Source of the DNA: Pelomonas nitida
Lineage (GTDB): Bacteria; Pseudomonadota; Gammaproteobacteria; Burkholderiales; Burkholderiaceae_C
Length of the DNA stretch: 64,000 bases
Direction: 5' to 3'
Assembly: GCF_043555975.1 (NCBI RefSeq)
Contig: NZ_JBIGIA010000007.1
Span: 62,001 to 126,000, forward strand
Shown here: positions 8,468 through 19,710 of the stretch, in pieces
How the letters are laid out: the number at the start of each line of letters is the position of its first letter
Numbering within the stretch: position 1 is the first letter of the stretch
Notes under the pieces: generated by a model
Told to the model about the DNA's origin: nothing
What the model saw: the letters and a program-made list of their open reading frames with translations, nothing else
Databases searched by the model: none
Program-made: the position numbers and the translations under genes

Positions 8468-9961
8468 CTAGACGGCCATGCGTTCCGGCGCGACGTAAAA
8501 GCGCCGGAAGGTCTCGAAGTCCAGCGAGTCGGCCGCCTCGATGCGGGCCTGCTCGGCCAGCGACGCGGCCGCCATGGCGTCGAAGCGCTTCTGCAGCGCA
8601 TCGGGGAACGGCAGCGCCAGCAGCGCGGCGCGCGTGGCCTCGCTCTGGCGGCGGATGAAGCCCACGTGGCTGTCGCCGAAATCCTGGGCCATGACCGCCA
8701 GCACACGAGCCGACGGGCACAGCTCGGGCCGCTCCAGCCGCTCGCCCACGCGGCGCAACGCGTCGCGATAGGCGCTGCCGCCATGGGCCGCGTCCAGCGC
8801 TTCGGCCTGCACGGCACAGCCAGCCAGGATCTGTCGCGCCCAGTCGGCCAGCGAGCGCTCGCCGCCCTGCCAGTGCTCCAGCAGCAGGCCCGGCTCCCGG
8901 CCACGCGCGGCGACGCGGTGCTGGTTGCGGCCGTTGGCCGCGATCTCGGCGGGCGTGTCGTGCGGGCTGTCGCTGTGCAGGCAGTGCAGCAGGAAGGCGT
9001 CGAGCACGCGGATCGCGTCGGCACCGATGCCCAGCGGCTCGAAGGGGTCGAGATCCATCAGCCGCACCTCGATGTACTCGACGCCGCGCTCGCGCAGCGC
9101 GTGCAGCGGCCGCTCGCCCGAGCGGATCACGCGCTTGGCGCGGATGGTGCTGTAGAACTCGTTCTCGATCTGCAGCAGGCTGGTGGAGAGCTGGTTGTAG
9201 TCGCCGCCGGGCGTCTGTACGCCGATGGCCTCGTAGGCCGGGTAGGGGCTGCTCAGCGCCGCCTGCAGCGAGGCGGCATAACTTTCCAGGCAGTTGTAGC
9301 TGACGGCGATGCTGGCCTGTGCGTCGCTCTGGTAGCCCAGGCGCCCCATGCGCAGCGACGTGGCATGCGGCAGATACAGCGTGTGCTCGGCCAGCGGCTG
9401 CAGGCCGTGGTCGCGGCCGTGCACGAAGCTGTGGCACAGCGCCGGGCTGGCGCCGAACAGGTACAGCAGCAGCCAGCCCTCACGGCGGAAATTGCGGATG
9501 GCGCCGAAGTAGCCGTCCGTCGACACCCCCGGCAGCGACCAGTTGTAGTGGATGCCCGAGATGGTCTGCATGCGCCGTCCGTAGCGCTGGCCCAGGCCCA
9601 TGCGGTAGACGCTCTTGGCGCGCCCGACGTTGCTGGAGCCGTAGCGGCCGATGGGGATGGTTTCGTCGGCCGGCAGGCCGCAGGGCATGGAGCTGACCCA
9701 CAGCCGCTCGTCACCCAGCGCGCGGTAGACGGCCTGGTGGATCTCGGCGAGCTCGCGCAGACAGTCGTCGACGCCGGCATGCACGCCGGTGATGAGCTCC
9801 AGCTGCGATTCGCTGTAGTCGGTGGTGATGTGGGGATGCGTCAGCGCCGACCCGAGCGCCACCGGGTGCGGCGTCAGCGCGAGGCCGCCGCCGGGCAGCG
9901 CGCGCAGGCTTTCCTTCTCGATGCCACGGCGGATGCCGAGCAGAGTCTCTTGGTCATTCAT
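8468..9961 (-). CDS. gshA: glutamate-cysteine ligase (type 1, gammaproteobacterial form)
   Basis: A 497-aa enzyme joining L-glutamate and L-cysteine with ATP, the first step of glutathione synthesis in the cytoplasm. The N-terminus has the family signature RRGIEKESLR followed by TDYSESQLELIT. Later blocks include MPCGLP, GIHYNWS, SIAVSYNCL and EVRLMDLDPFEP, as in E. coli GshA, and length matches (about 518 in E. coli). Note that many Betaproteobacteria carry a different GshA class, so this form is worth comparing across relatives. The gene appears to be transcribed alone. Confidence 0.92.
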   Translation of the reverse strand: MNDQETLLGIRRGIEKESLRALPGGGLALTPHPVALGSALTHPHITTDYSESQLELITGVHAGVDDCLRELAEIHQAVYRALGDERLWVSSMPCGLPADETIPIGRYGSSNVGRAKSVYRMGLGQRYGRRMQTISGIHYNWSLPGVSTDGYFGAIRNFRREGWLLLYLFGASPALCHSFVHGRDHGLQPLAEHTLYLPHATSLRMGRLGYQSDAQASIAVSYNCLESYAASLQAALSSPYPAYEAIGVQTPGGDYNQLSTSLLQIENEFYSTIRAKRVIRSGERPLHALRERGVEYIEVRLMDLDPFEPLGIGADAIRVLDAFLLHCLHSDSPHDTPAEIAANGRNQHRVAARGREPGLLLEHWQGGERSLADWARQILAGCAVQAEALDAAHGGSAYRDALRRVGERLERPELCPSARVLAVMAQDFGDSHVGFIRRQSEATRAALLALPFPDALQKRFDAMAAASLAEQARIEAADSLDFETFRRFYVAPERMAV

Positions 9962-10065
9962 GGCGTCTCGAGCGCTAATTGGTCCGAGACGGTATCAGAA
10001 GCCGGCCAGCCTTTCGGGCCTACGGGAATGCGAAAACCAGGTAGGACGAGACGCCGCGACCTCGC

Positions 10066-11772
10066 CTAGAGCTGACCCGGCGCGTCGTGATCGGCCAGGC
10101 TGGGCCGCAAGCCGTGCTCGCCGGCCTGGACGCCGTCGTGGTGGCTGAGGTAGAGCGACACGTCGTAACGCTCCAGCCAGCCGACCGCGCGCAGGCGGTC
10201 CAGCACCGGCCCCTTCACCTCGGAGAACTCCAGCCGCAGCCCTTCGCGCTGCAGCGCGGCGTGCAGCTCCTGCAGCGCGGTCAGGCCCGACAGGTCGATG
10301 TGATTGACCGGCGCCATCAGCAGCAGCACGCGTTGCGGCTCGCCGACGGCGCTGCGGTGCTCGTGCACGCGGGCCAGCACCACGTCGGCCAGCCCGCGCG
10401 CGTTCGTGAACACCAGGCTCTCGTCGATGCGCAGGCCCACGACCTCGGGCCGGCACTCGACGCGGTAGCGCTCGACGTTGCGGTAGTGGTGGGTGCCGGG
10501 CACGCGGCCGATGCGCGCCACATGCGGCTGGGCGGTGCGCTGGATCAGCAGCGCGATGGAGCCGACCACGCCGATGGCCAGCGCAGCGCCCACGCTCCAC
10601 AGCAGCACGGCGGCGGTGACGGCGATCATCAGCAGCCCTTCCGCGCGGGCATAACGCCACACGTCGCGGTAATGGCGCAGCGTGAAGCCGCCCAGCACGG
10701 CCACGACGATGGTGGCGGCCAGCACCGGCTTGGGCAGGTGGGCCAGCGGCTCGGCGAGCACCAGCATGGCCAGGCCCATGAAGCCGGCCACGAACACCAG
10801 CGACCAGCGGCTCTGCGAGCCCGCCTCGTGCAGCAGGATGCTGCGCGAGAAGCTGCCGGCCACCGGCATGCCGCCGCTGACGGCGGCGACGAGGTTGGCC
10901 GCGGCCAGGCCGCGCATCTCGGCGGCCGGCAGCAGCTTTTCGCCACGCCGCTGCGCCAGCGATTCGGCCACGGCCAGGCTGGACACGAAGCCCATCAGCG
11001 CGACGAGCGCCGCCGACGGCAGCAGCTGCAGCCACAGCGCGGTGGACAGCAACGGCAGGCCCAGCGGCAGCGCCAGCGACGGCAGCGCGCCCACCTGGGC
11101 CACGCCGTCGGCGGCCGGCGTCAACGCCGACAGCGCCATCGCCGCCACGAGCAGCAGCAGCGGCGCCAGCCGCGCCAGCAGGCGCGAGCCGGCCCGGCGC
11201 GACAGCAGCAACAGCCCGATGGCCGTGACGCCCCAGGCCGCACTCAGTGGCGTGACGCCCTGCTGCAGGGCTGACCGCACGAGCATCGGCAGCGTGGAGC
11301 CGGCCGCCGCACTGCCCAGCAGCACCGGCAACTGGCTGGCCGCGATCATCAGCGTGGCGCCGTTCTCGAAGCCACGCAGCGCCGGCACCGAGAGCAGGCT
11401 GGACAGCGCATCCAGCCGCAGCAGCGCCGCCAGCGCGAGCAGCAACCCCACTTCTGCGGCCAGCACCAGCGCCCCCGCCTCGACGGACACGCCGGCCGGC
11501 AGCCCGCTCAAGCCCTGCGTGATCATCAAGGCCAGCACCGCCACCGGCCCCAGGCCCAGCACCGGGCTGGAGCCCAGCGCGGCATAGGCCAGCAACGGCA
11601 GCAGGCTGGCATACAGGCCCACCTGCGGCGGCAGGCCGGCCAGCATCGCGTAGGCCAGGCTTTGCGGGATGAGCAACACCGCCACCACCAGGCCTGCCAC
11701 GAGGTCGGCGCGCCAGGTGGGGGCGAGCGCCTGCAGGCGGCCAACGGCGCCCGGCGACGCGAGAGGCTTCAT
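10066..11772 (-). CDS. SulP family anion transporter with STAS domain
   Basis: A 568-aa membrane protein. The N-terminus has the SulP signature (LVAGLVVAVLLIPQSLAYAM, about 25-45, then PPQVGLYASLLP), with 10-12 hydrophobic segments through about residue 410. A C-terminal STAS domain follows, including LLMAPVNHIDLSGLTAL near 490. SulP proteins move sulfate, bicarbonate, dicarboxylates or other anions in exchange or with H+/Na+; substrate cannot be read from sequence. The ATG at 11772 overlaps the stop of the upstream Bug gene as ATGA, which fixes this start over an ATG further upstream and argues for cotranscription and translational coupling. Confidence 0.88.
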   Translation of the reverse strand: MKPLASPGAVGRLQALAPTWRADLVAGLVVAVLLIPQSLAYAMLAGLPPQVGLYASLLPLLAYAALGSSPVLGLGPVAVLALMITQGLSGLPAGVSVEAGALVLAAEVGLLLALAALLRLDALSSLLSVPALRGFENGATLMIAASQLPVLLGSAAAGSTLPMLVRSALQQGVTPLSAAWGVTAIGLLLLSRRAGSRLLARLAPLLLLVAAMALSALTPAADGVAQVGALPSLALPLGLPLLSTALWLQLLPSAALVALMGFVSSLAVAESLAQRRGEKLLPAAEMRGLAAANLVAAVSGGMPVAGSFSRSILLHEAGSQSRWSLVFVAGFMGLAMLVLAEPLAHLPKPVLAATIVVAVLGGFTLRHYRDVWRYARAEGLLMIAVTAAVLLWSVGAALAIGVVGSIALLIQRTAQPHVARIGRVPGTHHYRNVERYRVECRPEVVGLRIDESLVFTNARGLADVVLARVHEHRSAVGEPQRVLLLMAPVNHIDLSGLTALQELHAALQREGLRLEFSEVKGPVLDRLRAVGWLERYDVSLYLSHHDGVQAGEHGLRPSLADHDAPGQL

Positions 11773-12761
11773 CGGTCCGCCCTGACGCCCGACAGCTGCA
11801 CGACCCGCGCCCACTTGGCGGCCTCGGCCGCCATCAGCGCGGCCAGCTCGGCCCCGCCGCTGCCGCGCACCAGCATGCCGCGCGCCGTCAGGCGCTCACG
11901 CAGCGCCGGCCCGGCCAGCGCGGCGACGGTGTCGCGCTGCAGCCGCGCCAGCTGCTCGGCCGGCTGGTTGCTGGGCGTGAACAGCGCGAGCCAGATGCTG
12001 GCCTCGTAACCCTGCAGCGCCGGGCCGCCGGCCTCCTCCACGGTGGGCAGCTCGGGCATGCTGGGGCTGCGCTGCGCGCTGGTCACGGCCAGGGCCAGCA
12101 GGCGGCCGGCGCGGATCTGCGGCAGTGCCGACGGCAGCGTGTCGAACATCAGGTCCATGTTGCCGGCGATGACGTCCTGCTGCGCCGACGGAAAGCCGCG
12201 GTAGGGGAAGTGCAGCATGTAGGTCTGCGTGCGCCGCTTGAACAGCTCGCCGGCCAGATGCGAGGGGTTGCCGATGCCGCTGGACGCGAAGTGCAGCCGG
12301 CCGGGCTGCTGGCCTGCGGCATGGACCAGGTCGCTCAGCCGCCGCACCCCCATCGACTGCGCAGACGCCGGGTTCATGACCAGCACCAGCGGCACAGTGG
12401 CCACGAGGCTGACGGGGGAGAAGTCCTTCACCGCGTCGTAGGGCAGGCGCCGCGACAGCAGCGGGTTGACCACATGCGTGCCGACGCTGCCCATCAGCAG
12501 CGTGTGGCCATCGCTCGCGCTCGCCACTTCGGCCGCGCCGATATTGCCGTCGGCACCGGGGCGGTTGTCCACGAGCACGGCCTGGCCGAGGCTGCGCTGC
12601 AGCTCCGGCGCGAGCAGCCGGGCCGCGATGTCCCCGGCGCCGCTCGGCGCGTAGGGCACGACGATGCGCAACGGCCGGCTCGGCCAGGCCGGCTCGGCCA
12701 TCGCGCCAGTACTGGCGAGCCAGAGCAGCAGCGCGCGGCGTGGGCAGGACGACCCCGTCAT
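11769..12761 (-). CDS. Bug/TctC family periplasmic binding protein
   Basis: A 330-aa protein with a signal peptide (residues 1-22, ending AMA-EP). It has the Bug family hallmarks PSRPLRIVVPYAPSGAGD, DNRPGADGNIG and later LPTVEEAG. Bug proteins (tripartite tricarboxylate transporter receptors) bind small carboxylates in the periplasm and are greatly expanded in Betaproteobacteria, mostly as orphans without TctAB. No tctA or tctB lies nearby. A GAGGAG ribosome binding site supports the start at 12761. It starts 10 bases after the TPR-GGDEF gene and overlaps sulP by four bases, so it sits inside an operon with both. Confidence 0.9.
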   Translation of the reverse strand: MTGSSCPRRALLLWLASTGAMAEPAWPSRPLRIVVPYAPSGAGDIAARLLAPELQRSLGQAVLVDNRPGADGNIGAAEVASASDGHTLLMGSVGTHVVNPLLSRRLPYDAVKDFSPVSLVATVPLVLVMNPASAQSMGVRRLSDLVHAAGQQPGRLHFASSGIGNPSHLAGELFKRRTQTYMLHFPYRGFPSAQQDVIAGNMDLMFDTLPSALPQIRAGRLLALAVTSAQRSPSMPELPTVEEAGGPALQGYEASIWLALFTPSNQPAEQLARLQRDTVAALAGPALRERLTARGMLVRGSGGAELAALMAAEAAKWARVVQLSGVRADR

Positions 12762-12771
12762 GGCTGGCTCC

Positions 12772-14793
12772 TCATGCGGGCCCCGTGAGCTGCTGCAACC
12801 GCACCTGCCCGAGCAGGCAGGCCGCGTCGAAATCCTGCCGGATGGCGGCCACCGTGTCGGCATCCACGGCCTGAACGCCCTCGATGCCCACGCCACGGTT
12901 GCGCCCCTCCACCTTGGCTTTGTAGAGCGCCATGTCGACCCAGTTGACGGCCTGCTCCCAGTGCAGTGCCAGGGCGTCGCCCGGCGCGGCCTGGCCGTGC
13001 AGAGGGAAGCTCGCGAAGCCGACCGAGGCCGTGATGCGCAACGCCCCGTCGGGCGTGGCCACAGGGCTGCGGCCGATGCCCTGCAGCAACCGCTCGGTCA
13101 TGCGAGCCAGGTCGTCACCGGCCAGCTCGGGGGCAAACACGAGGAACTCCTCGCCCCCCCAGCGCACGACAAGGTCTGCGTCGCGCACGGCGGCGCGGAT
13201 GCGGCGGCTGACCTCGACCAGCACCGCGTCGCCAGCGGCATGGCCATGCTCGTCGTTGACATGCTTGAAGTGATCGAGATCGATCATCAGCAGCGCCCCC
13301 CGGAAGTCCGCCGCACCGGCCTGGCGCGCGCGGGCGTCCATGACGGCGAGGAAGTGGCGGCGGTTGGACAGGTCGGTCAACGGGTCTCGTTCACTTTGAG
13401 CGCGCAACAGGCGCTGGTTGTCGGTCAGCCGCGCCTGGGCGCGGCGCATGCGCAGCAGTGTGACGCCAATCAGCGCCACCGACAGCAACAGCAACGCGCC
13501 GATCGCGACACCGACACGCTGCGCGAGGCGACCATTCTCCAGCTGCTGGTCCTTGAGCTGGCCGTCACGCGCCAGCAAGTCAAGGTCACGCTGGCGGGCC
13601 ACCGTATCGTATTTGCGCCGCAGCTCCTCCAGCGCGGCCGCGCGGCTGCGCTCGTTGGCACGGTCACTGAGCTCGCGCTCGTCGTGAAAGGCGGCCAGCG
13701 CCTCCCGGTGCTGGCCCGCCTCGGCCCAGCTGTCCCCGAGCTCACGCAGCTCGCGTGCGCGCGGCACCAGGTCGGCAGGGTCACGCGGCAGCGCCGCCAC
13801 GCGGGCAAGTTCCAGCCGTGCCGCCTCAAACTGGTGCAGCTTGATGTGGGCCACGGCGAGGTTGTGATGCAGGCTGCGCTCGGCGGGGCGGTCATGGAAG
13901 CGCTGCAGCTGGGGCAGCGCGCGTTCGCCGCTGGCCAGGGCTTCCTGCAGCAAACCCAGGTGCATGTAGGCGTCGACCAGGTAGGCGCGCATCTGCGCCG
14001 CCAGGTGCGGAGCGTCGGCCTGCTCGGCCAGCTGCAGCCCGGCCTCCAGCGCCGACCGCACGGCACCGGCATCCCGCACGCGACGCGCCATGAAGGCCTC
14101 GACGTGACGGACGCGGGCACCGGCCACCGGGTCGCCCTGGGCCTCGGCCTGGGCCGCGCGGAGCTGCGCCCGCGCAGCGTCCGGCTGATCGAGCAATTGC
14201 AGTGCGCTGGCCAGATGCCCCAGGCTGAGCGCGACGAGGTATTTGTCGCCGCCCGCGCGGGCCAGCGCCAGCGCGCGGCGCGCACTGGCCTCGGCGTCCA
14301 CAAAAGCGCCCTGCCCGCTCTGCTCGCGCAGCTGCAGGCGCAGCGCCTCCCAGGTGGCCCGGAAGTCACAGGCCAGCTCGCGCACGGCACGGGCCTCGTC
14401 GCCGGCCGGGCAGCGCCTCTCCAGGCCCGCCAGCGCCCGCGCCGCCAGGGCACCGGCGGGCTTGCCGGCGCGCTCCTGGATGAGGGCGCGCAGCAGCCAG
14501 CTGCGGTCGACGCCGTCCTCGGTGGCCATCAGCTGCACGGCGACGGCATCGGCAGCGCCGGCCTGCCCGGCGGCCAGCAGCACCCGCCCCCGGGCGAACA
14601 GCCAGGCCGCTTCGCGCGCGGGCGTGGCGTCGGCCGGCCAGCGCCGCGCCAGCTCGGCCTGCATGCCGGCAGGATCATCGAACGCGCGCCGCGCCAGATG
14701 GTCCAGCCACTTGCGGTCCGCCGCGAGCTCGGACGGCGGCGCCGCGGCCACCGCGGTGGCGAATAACAACAAGCCGAGCCAGGCCGCCCTCAT
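12772..14793 (-). CDS. TPR-GGDEF diguanylate cyclase (paralogue A)
   Basis: A 673-aa protein with a cleavable signal peptide (residues 1-18, ending AVAAAPPS), a TPR-rich periplasmic region (about 30-400) with a coiled-coil end, one transmembrane segment (VGVAIGALLLLSVALIGVTL, about 430) and a cytoplasmic GGDEF domain. The active loop is RWGGEEFLVF near residue 545. An inhibitory I-site (RDAD) lies five residues before it, so product inhibition is expected. It should make c-di-GMP in response to a periplasmic protein or peptide signal sensed by the TPRs. The start at 14793 overlaps the stop of the upstream paralogue as ATGA. Confidence 0.9.
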   Translation of the reverse strand: MRAAWLGLLLFATAVAAAPPSELAADRKWLDHLARRAFDDPAGMQAELARRWPADATPAREAAWLFARGRVLLAAGQAGAADAVAVQLMATEDGVDRSWLLRALIQERAGKPAGALAARALAGLERRCPAGDEARAVRELACDFRATWEALRLQLREQSGQGAFVDAEASARRALALARAGGDKYLVALSLGHLASALQLLDQPDAARAQLRAAQAEAQGDPVAGARVRHVEAFMARRVRDAGAVRSALEAGLQLAEQADAPHLAAQMRAYLVDAYMHLGLLQEALASGERALPQLQRFHDRPAERSLHHNLAVAHIKLHQFEAARLELARVAALPRDPADLVPRARELRELGDSWAEAGQHREALAAFHDERELSDRANERSRAAALEELRRKYDTVARQRDLDLLARDGQLKDQQLENGRLAQRVGVAIGALLLLSVALIGVTLLRMRRAQARLTDNQRLLRAQSERDPLTDLSNRRHFLAVMDARARQAGAADFRGALLMIDLDHFKHVNDEHGHAAGDAVLVEVSRRIRAAVRDADLVVRWGGEEFLVFAPELAGDDLARMTERLLQGIGRSPVATPDGALRITASVGFASFPLHGQAAPGDALALHWEQAVNWVDMALYKAKVEGRNRGVGIEGVQAVDADTVAAIRQDFDAACLLGQVRLQQLTGPA

Positions 14794-16865
14794 GCTGCCC
14801 CCGCGCCTGGATCGTCGCTGGGCGGGCCGGCCAGCGCGGTCAGGCCGACCAGGCCATCCCGCCACGCCGACTCCAGCTGCTCGGTCAGCGCCGCCACGGC
14901 CGCCGCATCGGCGGCATGGATGAACTCGACGCCATAGGCCTTGTTGCGCCCATGGGCCTTGGCGAGGTACATGGCCGTGTCGACGAGATCGATGGCCCGC
15001 TCCCACGGCAGGTGCACGCCGTGCGGCGCCAGCGGCAAGCTCACGAAGCCGAGCGAGACCGTCACGGGGATGCTGTGCCCGTCGTGCCGCACCGGCTCGC
15101 CCCCCATCAGGTCCAGCAGGCGCTGAGCAAGCTGCGGCGCAAACAGCCCCTGGCGTGCACGCGCGACGATGAGGAACTCCTCGCCGCCCCAGCGCACGAC
15201 GAGATCGTCGTCGCGCGTGGCCTCGCGCACGCGCCGCGCCATCTCAATGAGCACGGCGTCACCCGCCGCGTGCCCGTAGCCGTCGTTGATGCGCTTGAAA
15301 TGGTCGATGTCGATGAGGAACAGGCTGGCCGCCAGGCCCTCGGTGCCCGCCAGCCGCCTGATGACGGACTGGAAATGGCGGCGGTTGGCCAGCCCGGTCA
15401 GCGGGTCGGTCTCCGTCTGGTTCTTCAGCGAAGCGTTGCTCTGCACCAGCGCCGCGTTCGTGCGGCGCACGCGGCGGAACGACTGGTACAGCAGGCCCAG
15501 CGATGCCAGCACGCAGCCGCCGAGCGCGGCCCACAGGATGCCCGCGAGGTTGCGCTGCTGCACCAGCTCCGCCTTGATCGCGTTGTCGCGGTTGAGCAGC
15601 TCGATGTCGCGCGCGCGTTGCTCGGCGTCCTGGCGCTCCTGCGCCTCGAGCAGGATCTTGCGCGTCTCGTCACGCAGCACGCGGTCCGCCAGACGGCGGT
15701 GTTCGCGCCACGCGGCGACGGCGCCGGCCAGGTCGCCCGCGCGCTCCAGGTAGTCGGCCAGCTCCTTCCACCCGTCCGACGCGACGGCGAGGGCGCCCTG
15801 CTGCTCGTCCAGCGCGATGGCCGCGCGCGCCTCGGCCCGGCCCTCGGCGATGCGCCCCAGCGCGATCTTGGCCAGCCCGATGTTGGAGCGCGCCACACCT
15901 TCGGCGGTGTGGTTGCGCGCCGCCTGCGCCAGCGGCAACGCGCGCTCGGCCAGCTCCAGCGCGCGTGCCGGCCGGCCCTGACGCAAGTGGTAGTCGGCAA
16001 AGTTCGCCAGGCCCAGCGCGCGTACGGAATCGGCACCGGCCAGCTCGGCCTGCGCCAGCGCGTCGGCGTAGGCCTGCTGCGTGATGTCGCCGCCCGGCTC
16101 GTCCGCATGCACGATGCCGCGCATCGAATACACCTGGCTCAGCGTCATCGGATCGGGGTCTTTCTGCGCCTCGGCCAGCGCCTGGAGCGTGAGCTGGCGG
16201 GCGCGGGCGGGCGTGTCGGCGCGCAGCGTCGTGTAGGCCAGCTCCACCAGCGACAGCGCGACGCGCCAGGCATGGTGGGTTTGCTGGGCCAGGCGCAGCG
16301 CCTTGTGCCCCTCGGCCAGTGCCGCGTCCAGCTCGCCCGCATCTCCGCTGATGGCGGCGCTCTGCAGGTGGTAGCGCCAGCGGTAGGCGAGGCCTGCGGT
16401 GGCCAGCTCGCCGGCATCCACGCCGGCCAGCAGCCGGCGCGCCTCGCGCAGCTCGCCATGCGAGCGCTGGTATTCCGCGCCGATGTTGGCGGCGGCGACG
16501 CGGGCATCGGCCCGCCGCACGCCGGCCGGCCAGGCGCGCAGCTGCTGCACGATCTGCTCGCTGAGCGCCTGGTCGCGGGCCAGCGCCGCGAGCAGGCCCC
16601 GCAACGCCAGCACGTCGACGTGGGACGGGTTGCCCGATGGCAGCGAGCCCGCGCGGGCGCGCAACTCACGCTCGTACTCCGCGGGCCTGGCCTTGGCGGC
16701 GCGCTCGATGCGGTCCAGGTCGCGCAGCAACGCCGCGTCGACGGCCGCCGACGCGGCCAGGGCCGACGGCGCCGCCGCCTCGCCGCCCCCTTGCGGCGAA
16801 CAGGCCACCATCAACAGCGCCGCCAGCACGGCGGTCACCGATGCGGCACGCGAGGAGCCCGTCAT
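14790..16865 (-). CDS. TPR-GGDEF diguanylate cyclase, lipoprotein-like start (paralogue B)
   Basis: A 691-aa protein with the same plan as its downstream neighbour: TPR repeats (about 90-430), coiled coil, a transmembrane helix (about 460) and GGDEF. The loop is RWGGEEFLIV near residue 559 with an RDDD I-site, so it should be active and feedback-inhibited. The N-terminus differs: hydrophobic stretch then LLMVACSPQ, a plausible lipobox with Cys at about 22. If lipidated, both ends would be membrane-tethered, with the TPR region in the periplasm between. The start at 16865 is the first ATG after which the signal begins. It overlaps the downstream cyclase by four bases and lies about 50 bases after the ABC ATPase gene. 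Confidence 0.88.
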   Translation of the reverse strand: MTGSSRAASVTAVLAALLMVACSPQGGGEAAAPSALAASAAVDAALLRDLDRIERAAKARPAEYERELRARAGSLPSGNPSHVDVLALRGLLAALARDQALSEQIVQQLRAWPAGVRRADARVAAANIGAEYQRSHGELREARRLLAGVDAGELATAGLAYRWRYHLQSAAISGDAGELDAALAEGHKALRLAQQTHHAWRVALSLVELAYTTLRADTPARARQLTLQALAEAQKDPDPMTLSQVYSMRGIVHADEPGGDITQQAYADALAQAELAGADSVRALGLANFADYHLRQGRPARALELAERALPLAQAARNHTAEGVARSNIGLAKIALGRIAEGRAEARAAIALDEQQGALAVASDGWKELADYLERAGDLAGAVAAWREHRRLADRVLRDETRKILLEAQERQDAEQRARDIELLNRDNAIKAELVQQRNLAGILWAALGGCVLASLGLLYQSFRRVRRTNAALVQSNASLKNQTETDPLTGLANRRHFQSVIRRLAGTEGLAASLFLIDIDHFKRINDGYGHAAGDAVLIEMARRVREATRDDDLVVRWGGEEFLIVARARQGLFAPQLAQRLLDLMGGEPVRHDGHSIPVTVSLGFVSLPLAPHGVHLPWERAIDLVDTAMYLAKAHGRNKAYGVEFIHAADAAAVAALTEQLESAWRDGLVGLTALAGPPSDDPGAGAA

Positions 16866-16914
16866 GCCCTCGCGCGGCCCGTGGCGGCGTTGCATGCGCC
16901 CACCGGCCGCCTGC

Positions 16915-18620
<1,706 letters not shown>

Positions 18621-18624
<4 letters not shown>

Positions 18625-19649
18625 TCCAGACCTCTCAACTTCGGGTCCAGCGCATCGCGCAGGGCGTCGGTGAACAGCGCGAACGCGGTGACGAACACGG
18701 CCATGAACGTGGCCACCACGGCGAGCTGCCACCAGTAGCCCAGGATGAGCTCATTTTGCGCCTCCGCGAGCATCGTGCCCCAGCTGACCTGGTCCACGCT
18801 AACGCCCAGGCCAAGGTAACTCAGGATGACCTCGCTCTTGATGAAGCTGACGACGTGCAGCGACAGTTGCACCAGCGCCACGTGCGACACGTTGGGCAGG
18901 ATGTGCCGGAACATGCGCGACCAGCGGCTCGCGCCGATGGCCTCGGCCGAGCGGACGTACTCGCGCACGCGGTGCTTGATGAACTCCGCGCGGATGAGCC
19001 GGTAGATACCCGTCCAGCCGGTCAGCGCCAGGATGGCGACGACCGCGCCGATGCCGCGCGGGAAGATGGCCGCGAACGCGAAGATCAGCAGGATGCTCGG
19101 GATGGCCGTGAACACGTTATAGACCCACTCCAGCAGGTCGCCCACCCAGCCACCGAAGAAGCCCGAGACGGCCCCCAGCAGCGTGCCGATCAGCGTCGCG
19201 ACGATGGCCGCGGCGAGCCCGACGAAGATGGTCACCTCGGCACCCTTGACGACCTTGGCCAGCACGTCGCGGCCCAGCCGGTCGCCGCCCAGCGGCAGCG
19301 TCTCGGCGCGCGTGACCTCCTCGGTCTTGAACGACTTGGCCCGCTCGGCCCACTCGGCGTAGCGAGGCGCCAGCGGGTCGATGTCGGACAGGTCGACATT
19401 GGGGCCCTTGGGCGCGGCGATGGCGCCGGTGTCCTCGGCCGGCTGCGGCCCGAGCAGCGTGGGCGGCGCGTTGGGCACGCCGACTTCCTGCTGCCAGCCC
19501 GCCGCGACGACCTGCGTGGCCGCCAGCGCCACCAACAGCAGGAAGGCGCCCACGATGGCCATGGCCACGAGGCCGACGCGGTCGGTCCTGAGCCGGCGCC
19601 AGGAGGCGGCCCAGACGCCGCCGGAAGAACTTGGGGGAACGGGATTCAT
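18621..19649 (-). CDS. yejE: oligopeptide ABC importer permease (YejE/DppC type)
   Basis: A 342-aa inner-membrane permease of the DppC class. There is one N-terminal transmembrane helix (about 28-52), a long periplasmic loop with GGDRLGRDVLAKVVKGA, then five more helices. The EAA loop reads SAEAIGASRWSRMFRHILPN near residues 230-250 and is the docking site for the ATPase. The long first loop, about 85 residues, is typical of YejE. It overlaps yejF by four bases and follows the other permease by 61 bases. Confidence 0.9.
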
Positions 19650-19710
19650 GTCGATGCTTGGAGGCGCGTGTTGGCGGCGCGCCGCGCGTGCGGCGCTGCG
19701 GAGCGGGGGC

